A DNA stretch of 64,000 bases from Paenibacillus abyssi (GTDB lineage: Bacteria > Bacillota > Bacilli > Paenibacillales > Paenibacillaceae), in NCBI RefSeq assembly GCF_014640295.1, contig NZ_BMGR01000003.1:124001-188000 (forward strand). Direction: 5' to 3'. Positions within the stretch are counted from its first letter, which is position 1. Each line of letters opens with the position of its first letter. A model generated the notes under the pieces. That model was not told where the DNA came from. It worked only from the letters and a program-made list of their open reading frames with translations, and ran no database searches. The position numbers were made by a program, and so were the translations under genes. Shown here piece after piece: positions 44,004 through 52,260 of this stretch.

Positions 44004-46210
44004 GCTATATCCACCCGCCTTCACACAGCAGCTATGCGGTTTATCAAGGGAATATCGAAGAGACGCTTCGGTTGATTGCCGATCGTTATATCGGCAGCCA
44101 CCCGAAGCATCCTTTTGTCTATCGGGCATCCTCTTTAAACGGATTTAAACGGAGCGGGGATTACCGTTATGAATTGAATATGGATGTTAAGCTGCCTGGC
44201 CTGCGTTTAGGCCAGTTTGTGTATGCGTGGGCAAAATGCTGGTGCGAGCAGGAGTCGGAGTGGGCGTTCAGCGTCAGCTGCTTTGGACCGACCCGGCTTC
44301 ACGTGAATGGCCGGCAGGCATTCAAATCGAATATTCAGGAGGATGTCTTTCCAGACCGCCGAAGCTGGTTTCGCATTAAACTTCAGCAGGGCTGGAATCA
44401 TTTTGTGCTGCAGTTCGAGAAGACTGGAACCGGCTGTGGTGCGTGTTTTGGCACGGGCTCAATCAAAGGGCTGCCGCTTCATTTTATCGTACCGTCCACC
44501 GAGCGCGAAGGCCAAGAAGGCTGGATCTTCACGGAAGGGCTGGATCAGGAGCTGGTTGAGCTGCCAGGTCCGGACATGTCCGAGGCGGATACCGGTCTGG
44601 AGTGGCTGCCAAACCGGGCTTGGACGGATAATGAGCGTGCTGCGGGCGTATTTGCCCGATTATTCGGCAACCAGAAAGGCAAGTCCGCTTGGGCGTGGAC
44701 GAAGCTGACCAGTGCGTTCCCTGGCGAGCGGCTGATCGAGCTGGAGGGCGATCATCAAGGCCCAATCACGATCTGCCTAGACGGAATGCCGGTCTATGAA
44801 TCCCCGGAGACATCGGGCAGGTTCCGGATTTCCCTTCCCGTCACCTTCGGCAATCATGATCTGCTTGTACGCTCGGTATGCGCGGATGAAAGCTGGGGGA
44901 TAAGCTTCCAGCCGCCAGCCGCAGGCTTTCAACTGAAGAGCCCTCACGAAGTATTAGGCTCGGATGATCAGTGGTTGTATTTAGGTGTCTTCGAACCGGG
45001 GGATGAACCGGATCTTCACGATATCCCTGCAATGGATACCCTGTTCAAAACGGCGGAAGGAGAAGGCGGCCGGTATTGGAGGGTCGATCAGCCCAATACC
45101 GTGGTGAGACCGTTTGCGGAGGCAACGAATTTCGGCAGATGGAACTATCCGCTTGGCGTCACACTCTATGGCCTGCTTAAGACAGGAAGAGAGCTGGGAC
45201 GAAGCGATTATGTCGATTATGCGCTGAGCCATATTGAACAGTGCACGGCCTATGACGGCTATGCATTATGGGATAAAGCGGCCTATGGCGCAGCCGGCGT
45301 TAACCATCAGCTATCGGCAATCGATAGCTTGGATGATTGCGGCTCTTTTGCCGCAACGATGCTTTATGCGATGGAACAGCGAGAGCTGGAGGGCGGCCGT
45401 GCCGTCGCAGACCGGATCGCGGAATATATCAGCCATGAGCAGGACCGGCTCGAGGATGGAGCGTTATACCGGGTGCATGGCAGCACAGATTTCATGCAGC
45501 AGACGATGTGGTGTGATGACTTATATATGAGCACCCCATTCCTGAGCCGGTATTACAAGCTGACAGGCAATCCGGCTTATGTGGATGACGCGGCGCTGCA
45601 ATTTTTGCTGTACAAGAACTATTTGTTTATGCCGCAGGAGAAGATCATGTCGCATGTGTATGATTTTAAATTCAACAAACCGACCAGTGTGCCGTGGGGA
45701 CGCGGCAATGGATGGGTGTTATTTTCGCTGACCGAGCTGCTCGCTGTGCTTCCTGAGGATCACCATCGGCGGTCTGAGCTGATGTCGTTCTTCAATGAGC
45801 TGTGCGAGGGATACTTAAAGCTGCAAGGTGAGAATGGGCTATGGCATCAGGTATTGAATGTACCGGAATCGTACGAGGAGACGTCCTGCACGTCGATGTT
45901 TCTGTATGCTTATGCGAGAGGGCTGCGATACGGCTGGCTGAAGGATCAAGACCCCTATATTCAAGCGGTTTTGAAGGGATGGGAAGGTCTTGCCAAAGTA
46001 TCCATTGATCGCAGCGGCAATATTTATGGCGTGTGCAGAGGCTCCGGGTATGCCTTCTCCCCGCTTTACTATAAGGATGAACTGACCTGGAATTTGAATG
46101 ATACCCATGGAATCGGAATCGTGATGCTGGCTGGCATCGAGGTGTTAAAGCTGCAGAGAAAGCTGCAGGCTGGCGGGAAAACAGCAGGGCTGGTGGAAAA
46201 ACAGCATTGA
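44000..46210 (+). CDS. GH105-type unsaturated rhamnogalacturonyl hydrolase with N-terminal beta domains
   Basis: 736 residues, ATG at 44000 overlapping the previous stop. About 350 N-terminal residues are beta-rich (LRLGQFVYAWAKCWCEQESEWAFSVS; LHVNGRQAF), unlike the bare 370-residue YteR/YesR. The C-terminal (alpha/alpha)6 barrel carries GH105/GH88 signatures: FGRWNYPLGVTLYGLL, SIDSLDDCGSFAATML, MWCDDLYMSTPFLSRY near 505 with the catalytic Asp pair, and WGRGNGWVLFSLTELL near 566. The family removes the terminal unsaturated galacturonate from rhamnogalacturonan oligosaccharides. No signal peptide, so it is cytoplasmic. Confidence 0.87.
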   Translation: MSYIHPPSHSSYAVYQGNIEETLRLIADRYIGSHPKHPFVYRASSLNGFKRSGDYRYELNMDVKLPGLRLGQFVYAWAKCWCEQESEWAFSVSCFGPTRLHVNGRQAFKSNIQEDVFPDRRSWFRIKLQQGWNHFVLQFEKTGTGCGACFGTGSIKGLPLHFIVPSTEREGQEGWIFTEGLDQELVELPGPDMSEADTGLEWLPNRAWTDNERAAGVFARLFGNQKGKSAWAWTKLTSAFPGERLIELEGDHQGPITICLDGMPVYESPETSGRFRISLPVTFGNHDLLVRSVCADESWGISFQPPAAGFQLKSPHEVLGSDDQWLYLGVFEPGDEPDLHDIPAMDTLFKTAEGEGGRYWRVDQPNTVVRPFAEATNFGRWNYPLGVTLYGLLKTGRELGRSDYVDYALSHIEQCTAYDGYALWDKAAYGAAGVNHQLSAIDSLDDCGSFAATMLYAMEQRELEGGRAVADRIAEYISHEQDRLEDGALYRVHGSTDFMQQTMWCDDLYMSTPFLSRYYKLTGNPAYVDDAALQFLLYKNYLFMPQEKIMSHVYDFKFNKPTSVPWGRGNGWVLFSLTELLAVLPEDHHRRSELMSFFNELCEGYLKLQGENGLWHQVLNVPESYEETSCTSMFLYAYARGLRYGWLKDQDPYIQAVLKGWEGLAKVSIDRSGNIYGVCRGSGYAFSPLYYKDELTWNLNDTHGIGIVMLAGIEVLKLQRKLQAGGKTAGLVEKQH

Positions 46211-46258
46211 TTGGATGAAATGAAGCCACACATAACAAAGAAAAAAGGAGGGAGACGC

Positions 46259-46945
46259 TTGCGGCTGAAGGTGGAGGATGAGGAGCTGCTCTATACGAAC
46301 GCTCTGGCCAGTCCGAAAGACATCGATGGCTTTGTGATGGAAGGGGACGGGAGCGTTACCTTCCCGACGGGCAGGATGCGCCTGGAAAGCACGCGCAGTC
46401 CGGAAGAGGGCCAGGCTGCAAATGTCGTGTATTGGTGCCCGCAGACATTCCCGGACGACATTGCGATCCGCTGGCGCTTCTGGCCGATTGGCCAGCCCGG
46501 GTTGGCCATTATGTTCTTCTGCGGGGCAGGGCGAAACGGACAGGATGTGCTCGATCCCTCGCTGCAGGAGCGAAACGGGATCTACGACCAATATCATCAT
46601 GGCGACATCAACGCTTATCATGTCTCGTATTTCCGCAAGAGCTACCCGTCTGAGCGGAGGCTGCAAACGGCGAACCTGCGCAAAAGCTACGGCTTCCACT
46701 TGGTGGCGCAGGGCGCTGACCCGATCCCTCACGTGGTCGATTGCGACCCGCCCTACCGCATGGAAGTGCTTAAATGCGGCGCGGACATTGTATTTTCAAT
46801 TGAAGACATACCTATATTTCACTTTACCGATGATGCTGTTTCTTATGGTCCTGTTCTTGGAGCGGGAAAAATCGGCTTCCGGCAGATGGCGCCGCTGGTC
46901 GCGGAATACTCTGATCTGGAGATCTACAAAGTGAGGAGAAGATAA
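46259..46945 (+). CDS. yesU: YesU-like DUF1961 protein
   Basis: 228 residues from a TTG at 46259 with AGGAGGGAG upstream; a longer form from 46211 lacks a ribosome site. The start LLYTNALASPKDIDGFVMEGDGSVTFPTGRMRLES and the pattern WCPQTFPDDIAIRWRFWPI, NGIYDQYHHGDINAYHVSYFRKS match DUF1961 (YesU), a concanavalin-like lectin/glucanase fold linked to rhamnogalacturonan degradation. No signal peptide. The exact reaction is not established. It is 3 nt from the yetA-like gene. Confidence 0.88.
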   Translation: MRLKVEDEELLYTNALASPKDIDGFVMEGDGSVTFPTGRMRLESTRSPEEGQAANVVYWCPQTFPDDIAIRWRFWPIGQPGLAIMFFCGAGRNGQDVLDPSLQERNGIYDQYHHGDINAYHVSYFRKSYPSERRLQTANLRKSYGFHLVAQGADPIPHVVDCDPPYRMEVLKCGADIVFSIEDIPIFHFTDDAVSYGPVLGAGKIGFRQMAPLVAEYSDLEIYKVRRR

Positions 46946-46948
46946 CTT

Positions 46949-49549
46949 ATGGGCGAAGGACAACATGTAAAATTAGGGTGGCTCGGCGAGCCTCCAGCTG
47001 GAACAGTGAGCAGCACTTGGGGCATCCCATGGGCGGCAGGGACGCTGCAGCGGGAGGAACAGCTTGCACTGCTTGGGCCAGATGGAGTAAGCGTTCCGGT
47101 ACAGAGCTGGTCAGCGGCATATTGGCCGGATGGCAGTGTGAAATGGACAGCTCACGCCGCCGTATTGCCAGCGTCTTCGGCAGGCGATTATAAGATAACG
47201 AAAGGAACCCCGTCATCCGTTGACCAGCCGATCTTTGTCACAGAAACAGAGAACGGGATCGAGGTGGATACCGGCGTTATTATCTGCCGGTTGAACCGCA
47301 GCGGAAATTCGTTGATCCGGGAGATTGTCCGTGGCGGCAGCCGCATCTGCTCAGACGGCAGGCTGGTTGCGATCCGTGAAGCTGCTTCCGTCATATCTGG
47401 CCAGAAAACCGTCAGGGAAGAGACGTTTCACAGTGTCATTCTCACTGCCAAGGTGGAGCAGCGAGGTCCCTTGCGCACCGTGATCAAGATGACCGGTCGG
47501 CATGAGATACACGGTGGCGGGAGGCAGTGGCTGCCCTTTACACTCCGATTGTATTTTTTCGCCGGCCAGGCTTCGATTCGGGTCATGCACACGTTTCTGT
47601 ATGACGGCAACCCGCAGCAGGATTTCATCAAAGGACTTGGCATCTCCTTTGGCGTTCCGATGAGGGGACCGCTTTATAATCGGCATGTGAGGTTAGCGGG
47701 CGATACGGGATGGTTCAGCGAATCTCCAAAAGGCTTGATGACCATGCGGTTATCCGACAGGGTGGCTGAATATTACCGGAGACAAATGAACGGCGAGATA
47801 ATTGAGTTTGATGATCAAGAGGATGAAGCGTTCCTTAAGCTGCTGAACGATTCCGCCGTATGGAACGGCTTCAAGCAGGTCCAGTTATCGGCGGACTCCT
47901 ATACGATCACAAAGCGTACGCAGGAGGGCTGCAGCTGGATCCGCTCGGCGGTAGGCAGGCGTGCCCGCGGACTGCTGTATGCGGGCGGAGAGGGGGGCGG
48001 CCTGGCGGTTGGCGTGCGCAGCTTCTGGCAAAAATCGCCCACCGCACTGGAGGTTGATGATACGGCCACGGACGAAGCGAGGATGACAGCCTGGTTCTGG
48101 TCTCCGGATGCCGGGGCGATGGATCTTCGGCATTATGATACGCAGACACATGTGGCCTCTGCATATGAGGGTGCGGATGAGCTGCGCAGTACGCCTTACG
48201 GGGTTGGCAACACGAGCGAATGCGTCATTTGGTGCTGCGGTAGCACGCCGGGTGCTTCCGAACTGGACGCGATGACGGAGCTAAAGGAGTCGCCGCCGCT
48301 GCTCATTTGCGAGCCGGAGCACTATCATGCTTCCCGGACGCTCGGCGTGTGGAGCCTGCCGGACCGCAGCACGCCGCTGAAGGCCCAGCTTGAGGACACG
48401 CTGGGCAGCATCATTGCATTTTATCAGGAAGAGATTGAGCAGCGCGGCTGGTATGGCTTTTGGGATTACGGCGATGTGATGCACAGCTACGATCCGGTGC
48501 GCCATACGTGGCGATACGATATCGGCGGCTGCGCCTGGCAGAATACCGAGCTGGCGCCCAATATATGGCTCTGGTATTCCTTCCTGCGCACAGGCCGGGA
48601 GGATATCTTCCGGCTGGCTGAAGCGATGGCAAGGCATACGAGTGAAACCGATGTCTATCATATCGGCGAGTATGCGGGACTCGGTTCCAGACACAATGTG
48701 CTGCATTGGGGCTGCGGGTGCAAGGAGGCGCGGATCGGCATGGCCGGGCTGCATAAGTTCTACTTTTACTTGACGACGGATGAGAGGATCGGCGACATTA
48801 TGGACGAAGTCAAGGACTCGGACTTTACGACGCTAAATCTCGATCCGATGCGGGCCTATTATCCGAAGGATGAGTTCCCGACCCATACGCGCAGCGGTCC
48901 CGATTGGTCGGCCTTCTGCTCGAATTGGCTGCTGCAGTGGGAACGCTATGAGGATACGGCTTACCGCGATAAAATGCTGAGGGGCATTGAATGCCTGAAG
49001 CAAATGCCTTACCGGCTGCTGACAGGACCTGTATTCGGCTATGATCCGAAAACAGGGATTCTTGAGCATATGGGGCATGAGAATTACGGGCATCACCTCA
49101 TCATCTGTATGGGCGGCGCTCAAGTATGGACGGAGATGGCGATGCTGCTGAATGATCCGGAGTGGAGCGGCATGCTTGCGGAGTTTGGTGAGTTCTACAA
49201 CCTCTCTCCGGAAGAGAAAAGCCGACGGACCGCTGGAGCGATCAACGGCAAGGATTGGAACATTCCCATGCTCTCAACAGCCATGATGGGCTACTCGGCC
49301 GCCCATTCCGGCGATGTACAGCTCGCGCGGCAGGCATGGGACATTCTGCTTAACGACCGGTCCCATTGGCACATCGGGACGGCCCTGCAGAGCGAGCCGG
49401 TACCGATTGCGGAGTATGTCAGGCCGGTCCGGGAAATTCCTTGGATCTCCACCAACACGGCGTCCCAGTGGTCGATCAATCTGATCGTATGCCTGGAGCT
49501 GATCGGCAGGCACCTGCCTGCCGCCTTGGAAGCTCGGAATGACAAATAG
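46949..49549 (+). CDS. yetA: YetA/PcRGLX-like (PL26-type) exo-rhamnogalacturonan lyase candidate
   Basis: 866 residues, ATG at 46949 after GTGAGGAG. The length and start (KLGWLGEPPAGTVSSTWGIPWAAGTLQ; AAYWPDGSVKWTAHAAVLP) match B. subtilis YetA (about 857 residues) and the fungal PcRGLX exo-rhamnogalacturonan lyase family. Further on are WYGFWDYGDVMHSYDPVRHTWRYDIGGCAWQNTE and SGPDWSAFCSNWLLQWERYEDT, an (alpha/alpha)-barrel region. It has no signal peptide and ends the pectin cluster. Activity is inferred by family. Confidence 0.87.
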   Translation: MGEGQHVKLGWLGEPPAGTVSSTWGIPWAAGTLQREEQLALLGPDGVSVPVQSWSAAYWPDGSVKWTAHAAVLPASSAGDYKITKGTPSSVDQPIFVTETENGIEVDTGVIICRLNRSGNSLIREIVRGGSRICSDGRLVAIREAASVISGQKTVREETFHSVILTAKVEQRGPLRTVIKMTGRHEIHGGGRQWLPFTLRLYFFAGQASIRVMHTFLYDGNPQQDFIKGLGISFGVPMRGPLYNRHVRLAGDTGWFSESPKGLMTMRLSDRVAEYYRRQMNGEIIEFDDQEDEAFLKLLNDSAVWNGFKQVQLSADSYTITKRTQEGCSWIRSAVGRRARGLLYAGGEGGGLAVGVRSFWQKSPTALEVDDTATDEARMTAWFWSPDAGAMDLRHYDTQTHVASAYEGADELRSTPYGVGNTSECVIWCCGSTPGASELDAMTELKESPPLLICEPEHYHASRTLGVWSLPDRSTPLKAQLEDTLGSIIAFYQEEIEQRGWYGFWDYGDVMHSYDPVRHTWRYDIGGCAWQNTELAPNIWLWYSFLRTGREDIFRLAEAMARHTSETDVYHIGEYAGLGSRHNVLHWGCGCKEARIGMAGLHKFYFYLTTDERIGDIMDEVKDSDFTTLNLDPMRAYYPKDEFPTHTRSGPDWSAFCSNWLLQWERYEDTAYRDKMLRGIECLKQMPYRLLTGPVFGYDPKTGILEHMGHENYGHHLIICMGGAQVWTEMAMLLNDPEWSGMLAEFGEFYNLSPEEKSRRTAGAINGKDWNIPMLSTAMMGYSAAHSGDVQLARQAWDILLNDRSHWHIGTALQSEPVPIAEYVRPVREIPWISTNTASQWSINLIVCLELIGRHLPAALEARNDK

Positions 49550-49566
49550 GGGTGAGGGTGTCCGAT

Positions 49567-49578
49567 AAGCATATGCTT
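49567..49578. repeat. 12-bp perfect palindrome
   Basis: AAGCATATGCTT lies 18 nt after the yetA-like stop and 10 nt before repeat copy 3. It has no T run; it may be a remnant of the former terminator. Confidence 0.5.
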
Positions 49579-49587
49579 ACGAAGCGA

Positions 49588-49790
49588 GGGCTGTCCCATC
49601 AGTCATCGATGATGACGACGGGATAACCCCTTTCTCTTAAAAGTATTGGTTTTACCGCATTCACTGCGCAGTCGAATGTTCTTCCGATCGCTGTTGTTCC
49701 CGGATTCCCTTGAATAAATAGGCCGAGGTGGGAATCCGGGAACAAAGGCGACCGCTGACGCTTCTCCAGAATCATTCGATCTGCTTCGTT
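49588..49790 (+). repeat. Dispersed hairpin repeat, copy 3 (full length)
   Basis: About 203 bp matching copies at 6470 and 10630. It keeps GTCATCGATGATGAC, the middle block and the CTGCTTCGTT end. Only this copy has the complete extra module: TTGTTCCCGGATTCCC (49694-49709) paired perfectly with its complement at 49730-49745 around a 20-nt loop. The first bases GGCTGTCCCA are also the left inverted repeat of the surrounding IS1182-like element. Sequences just outside (CTTACGAAGCGAG and CTGCTTCGTTAAG) are near-complementary. Confidence 0.85.
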
Positions 49791-49819
49791 AAGGCGTAAC
49801 CGTTTCTTTTCTAAAAACT

Positions 49820-49881
49820 AAGAAGCCTTTCCTTGTTAACATGTAAGGACGACCAAACATGAACAAAGGAGAGGCTTCTTT
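49820..49881 (+). promoter_or_regulatory. Stem-loop over the transposase ribosome site
   Basis: AAGAAGCCTTTCC pairs with GGAGAGGCTTCTT (one mismatch), enclosing the AAAGGAGAG ribosome site just before the transposase start. Such hairpins in insertion sequences limit translation from outside transcripts. Confidence 0.55.
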
Positions 49882-50053
49882 TGTACATCGAATATACCAT
49901 GGACCAGCTTACTTTGCCCATGGACTTGCAGGAAGATATCCCCGAAAACCATCTCGTCCGCGTTATCAATGATGCCGTCAATCGCCTACCTATGAAGATC
50001 TTCACTCAAGCTTATCCCGGCGGCGGTCGAGATCAGAAGATTCCTGCTTCGCG
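49881..50053 (+). pseudogene. IS1182-family transposase, N-terminal fragment
   Basis: From a TTG at 49881 (preceded by AAAGGAGAG), reading MYIEYTMDQLTLPMDLQEDI, then PENHLVRVINDAVNRLPMKI and YPGGGR, the typical N-terminus of IS1182 transposases. Only about 57 codons remain before the Tn7-type element begins at 50054. The frame then runs into the element end and stops. Confidence 0.85.
50049..50053 (+). repeat. 5-bp target-site duplication, left copy
   Basis: TCGCG directly before the TGT terminus of the element; the identical TCGCG follows the ACA terminus at 52414-52418. Five base pairs is the duplication length made by Tn7-type transposases. Confidence 0.85.
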
Positions 50054-50061
50054 TGTTCATT

Positions 50062-50123
50062 GAAAATAAAGTTTTAGACTGAAAATCAAGTATTAGACCA
50101 TGAAAATAAAGTTGTAGACTGGC
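50062..50123 (+). repeat. Three overlapping TnsB-site-like repeats (Tn7 right-end-like)
   Basis: Sites start at 50062 (GAAAATAAAGTTTTAGACTG), 50081 (GAAAATCAAGTATTAGACCA) and 50102 (GAAAATAAAGTTGTAGACTG), 19 and 21 bp apart, so 22-bp sites overlap or abut. Confidence 0.85.
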
Positions 50124-50211
50124 CGCGTGCATTAAGCTATTGGGCAGTTTTGCTTAGTCAGTGATACAATCGACTTGAAGGGATTTCTAAGTTAAACTGG
50201 GGTGGTTGAGA

Positions 50212-50643
50212 ATGGATAAGACCAGTGTAATGGCGTATTTCAGCATCTTTGGGGACGACTTTCCATTAGATAAAGTTACGCAAATACTGAATATTGAACC
50301 GACCAGATCGTACAAGAAAGGCGAAGTTATTGTCAGACCGAAGAATGACAATGTGATTATTACCACCACCATTTACAGAAAAGAAACTGATTGGGAACTT
50401 AGTACAGGTTACCAAGAGTCCACTGATATTAATGACCAATTGTATTTACTCTTAGATACATTGGAAAATAAGGTGAGCGAATTAATTAGAATCAAAGATG
50501 AGTATAAAGTTTCGTTCACATTTATGATTGTGATAAATATCGAAAATAATGAAACACCAGCTATGTGTTTAGAACAGAGATTTATTAGCTTTGTGCATAC
50601 GATAAATGCGGGTGTGGACTTTGACTTGTACATTTTTAGCTAA
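50212..50643 (+). CDS. DUF4279-like cargo protein
   Basis: 143 residues from the ATG at 50212 (GGGGTGG upstream). The start VMAYFSIFGDDFPLDKVTQI, then LNIEPTRSYKKGEVIVRP, and later ETDWELSTGYQES fit the DUF4279 family, small cytosolic proteins of unknown biochemical role often found beside toxins or in accessory regions. The gene is AT-rich compared with its chromosomal neighbours, which fits transfer. It is the first cargo gene of the Tn7-type element. No toxin partner is visible. Confidence 0.7.
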   Translation: MDKTSVMAYFSIFGDDFPLDKVTQILNIEPTRSYKKGEVIVRPKNDNVIITTTIYRKETDWELSTGYQESTDINDQLYLLLDTLENKVSELIRIKDEYKVSFTFMIVINIENNETPAMCLEQRFISFVHTINAGVDFDLYIFS

Positions 50644-50653
50644 TTGGTTGAGC

Positions 50654-50674
50654 TAAACGGGAAACGTTAGTTTA
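50654..50674 (+). repeat. Cassette-like repeat after cargo gene 1
   Basis: AAACGGGAAACGTTAGTTTA, 11 nt after the DUF4279 stop. Related copies follow the other two cargo genes (51359 and 52230). Consensus AACGGrGAACGwTAGT. Confidence 0.65.
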
Positions 50675-50725
50675 ACCGGCAGCCGGATTTTCGGAATTAG
50701 ACTACAAAAACACGAGCAATCAAAG

Positions 50726-50768
50726 AAAAAAGCAATTCGTTCCTTGCGGGAATGGGCTGCTTTTTTGC
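50726..50768 (+). terminator. Terminator after cargo gene 1
   Basis: AAAAAAGCA (50726-50734) pairs with TGCTTTTTT (50758-50766), with an inner GTTCC/GGGAAT stem and a T run. Confidence 0.75.
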
Positions 50769-50885
50769 ATTACTCCACGCGCGGCGAATCGGGTGAGACG
50801 GGCAAATTTGGCAAGATCCGCGGGTCTTGATTTTTTTTATAGGTAATCTAGGCTGATTTTCTAATTCTTAAATGGGGAGGAACAT

Positions 50886-51356
50886 ATGTATAACTATCGA
50901 TCTTTACAAAAAAATGATCTTGAAACTATTTGCTCTTTTCCGAAAAGCGAAGAGGAATTATATTATATGTTCCCTAAAGCGACATACCCGTTAACACCAA
51001 AACAAATTGAGGAAGCCGTTAAAAGTAGATTGGAACCCACTGTTGTTTTGTTTAATAATGAAGTTGTGTCCTACGCTAATTTTTATGATCATGATGGCGA
51101 ATCTTGTTGGCTAGGCAATGTCATTGTTTCCCAGGATTATCGAGGAAAAGGTGTGTCTCAATTTTTAATTGAAACTATGGAATCAATTGCGAAACAAAAT
51201 ATGAATGTAAATAAACTGAAACTGGTCTGTCATAACACTAATACACGGGCAATTTTATTTTATAAAAAGCATGGGTTTAGACCTTTCGATATCTCTATAA
51301 GAGTTAAGCCATCAGGGGAATTTATTGCTGGTATACATATGGAAAAGATTCTTTAA
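50886..51356 (+). CDS. GNAT-family N-acetyltransferase (cargo)
   Basis: 156 residues, ATG at 50886 after GGGGAGG. The acetyl-CoA binding loop is clear: LGNVIVSQDYRGKGVSQFLIETM (Arg/Gly-x-Gly pattern), followed by LKLVCHNTNTRAILFYKKHGFRPFD, the standard GNAT C-terminal motif. The substrate is unknown; an antibiotic or protein acetyltransferase are possible. AT-rich relative to the chromosome around it. Second cargo gene of the element. Confidence 0.88.
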   Translation: MYNYRSLQKNDLETICSFPKSEEELYYMFPKATYPLTPKQIEEAVKSRLEPTVVLFNNEVVSYANFYDHDGESCWLGNVIVSQDYRGKGVSQFLIETMESIAKQNMNVNKLKLVCHNTNTRAILFYKKHGFRPFDISIRVKPSGEFIAGIHMEKIL

Positions 51357-51358
51357 GA

Positions 51359-51378
51359 TTAACGGAGAACGATAGTGA
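51359..51378 (+). repeat. Cassette-like repeat after cargo gene 2
   Basis: TTAACGGAGAACGATAGTGA, beginning 3 nt after the GNAT stop; related to copies at 50654 and 52230. Confidence 0.65.
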
Positions 51379-51381
51379 ATC

Positions 51382-51424
51382 ACCAGGGAGCAGATCGCAT
51401 CGGTAGCTGCTCCCTGGTTTTTAT
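51382..51424 (+). terminator. Terminator after cargo gene 2
   Basis: CCAGGGAGCA (51383-51392) and TGCTCCCTGG (51408-51417) pair perfectly and are followed by TTTTTATT. Confidence 0.9.
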
Positions 51425-51545
51425 TGAAGTAAGGGGTAGTTTTATGCAAATAATACTATAAGATCTGTCATGGAGCTAATGTATATTACTCGCATGTGAA
51501 ACATTCGTACTCGCGGCAACGTTCTTAAATGTGAGGTGATCTTTC

Positions 51546-52107
51546 ATGATCAAATGGGTGTTAACATTAGCAGCTGCCTGCCTTGATGCTGCTATCGGGC
51601 TGCAGTGAGAAGTCCGGCAGACCTAGCGACAATACTATCAATCCTTCTACTGCACCTGCTCCAGGGGAGACGGTTACACCCCGAGCGAAGCCGAAAACGT
51701 TCCCCGCTGTGTCAGACCCTTATGATGCTGACCAAGCAGCTGCGAATGGCGATGTGGTGAACGTTCACGGGAAGATGTACAATCTCGACAAGTGGCAGCT
51801 GTTTTTGGCGAATCTCGATATGGGTGTGCCGAATCAGGTGCGTATTACGCAGTATACTGATGAAGGTGACCCGATCCTCTATGAGCTGGTCTATGATGGG
51901 GCTGAGGTGATTGCCTATACGTACGACAACTCGAGGGACGGATTTGGCAGCGATGCAGGTCGTCCGAGCACGGTGTGCCGGGGTATTGAGCTCGAGGAGA
52001 ACAAGGAGTCCGGCTCCCATTACAAGCTAATCGGATGCGATGATGATGAAACCGGTAATACGTTCTGGTTCATGAACATAGCGGAGGAAGCCGAGCAGGG
52101 AAGCTAA
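51546..52107 (+). pseudogene. DUF4362-like lipoprotein with a frameshift in the signal peptide
   Basis: An ATG at 51546 with GAGGTGAT upstream reads MIKWVLTLAAACL and then stops within a few codons. One base less near 51581 (CC to C) would continue into MLLSGCSEKSG, a perfect lipobox, and the frame then stays open to 52107. The mature part (SDPYDADQAAANGDVVNVHG, then YNLDKWQLFLANLDMG, PILYELVYDGAEVIAYTYD, and C-terminal YKLIGCDDDETGN) fits DUF4362 lipoproteins of unknown role. A TTG at 51583 could start a short form but has no ribosome site. Third cargo gene. Frameshift or sequence error cannot be told apart here. Confidence 0.7.
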
Positions 52108-52229
52108 GGGCGTATTTTCCTATTACACGAAATCAACACTAGATTAACAGAGCCTCTAAAACAGTGATGTAGTTCGTCAAATATTATCAATGAATATTTG
52201 ATCAAATACCCTTTTCGACGTTAAACTCC

Positions 52230-52249
52230 TAACGGGGAACGTTAGTTGA
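52230..52249 (+). repeat. Cassette-like repeat after cargo gene 3
   Basis: TAACGGGGAACGTTAGTTGA, 123 nt after the DUF4362 stop. In this copy CTAACG-GGGAA-CGTTAG forms a small perfect hairpin. Confidence 0.65.
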
Positions 52250-52260
52250 ACAAAGACAGC

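Noticed and set aside
46145-46732. Minus-strand 195-codon frame
   Set aside because: Shadow of the yesU-like gene, which has a good start and family match.
50654-52249. Cargo repeats considered as integron attC sites
   Set aside because: The GTTRRRY/RYYYAAC core is missing and no integron integrase is in the window; kept only as a cassette-like observation.
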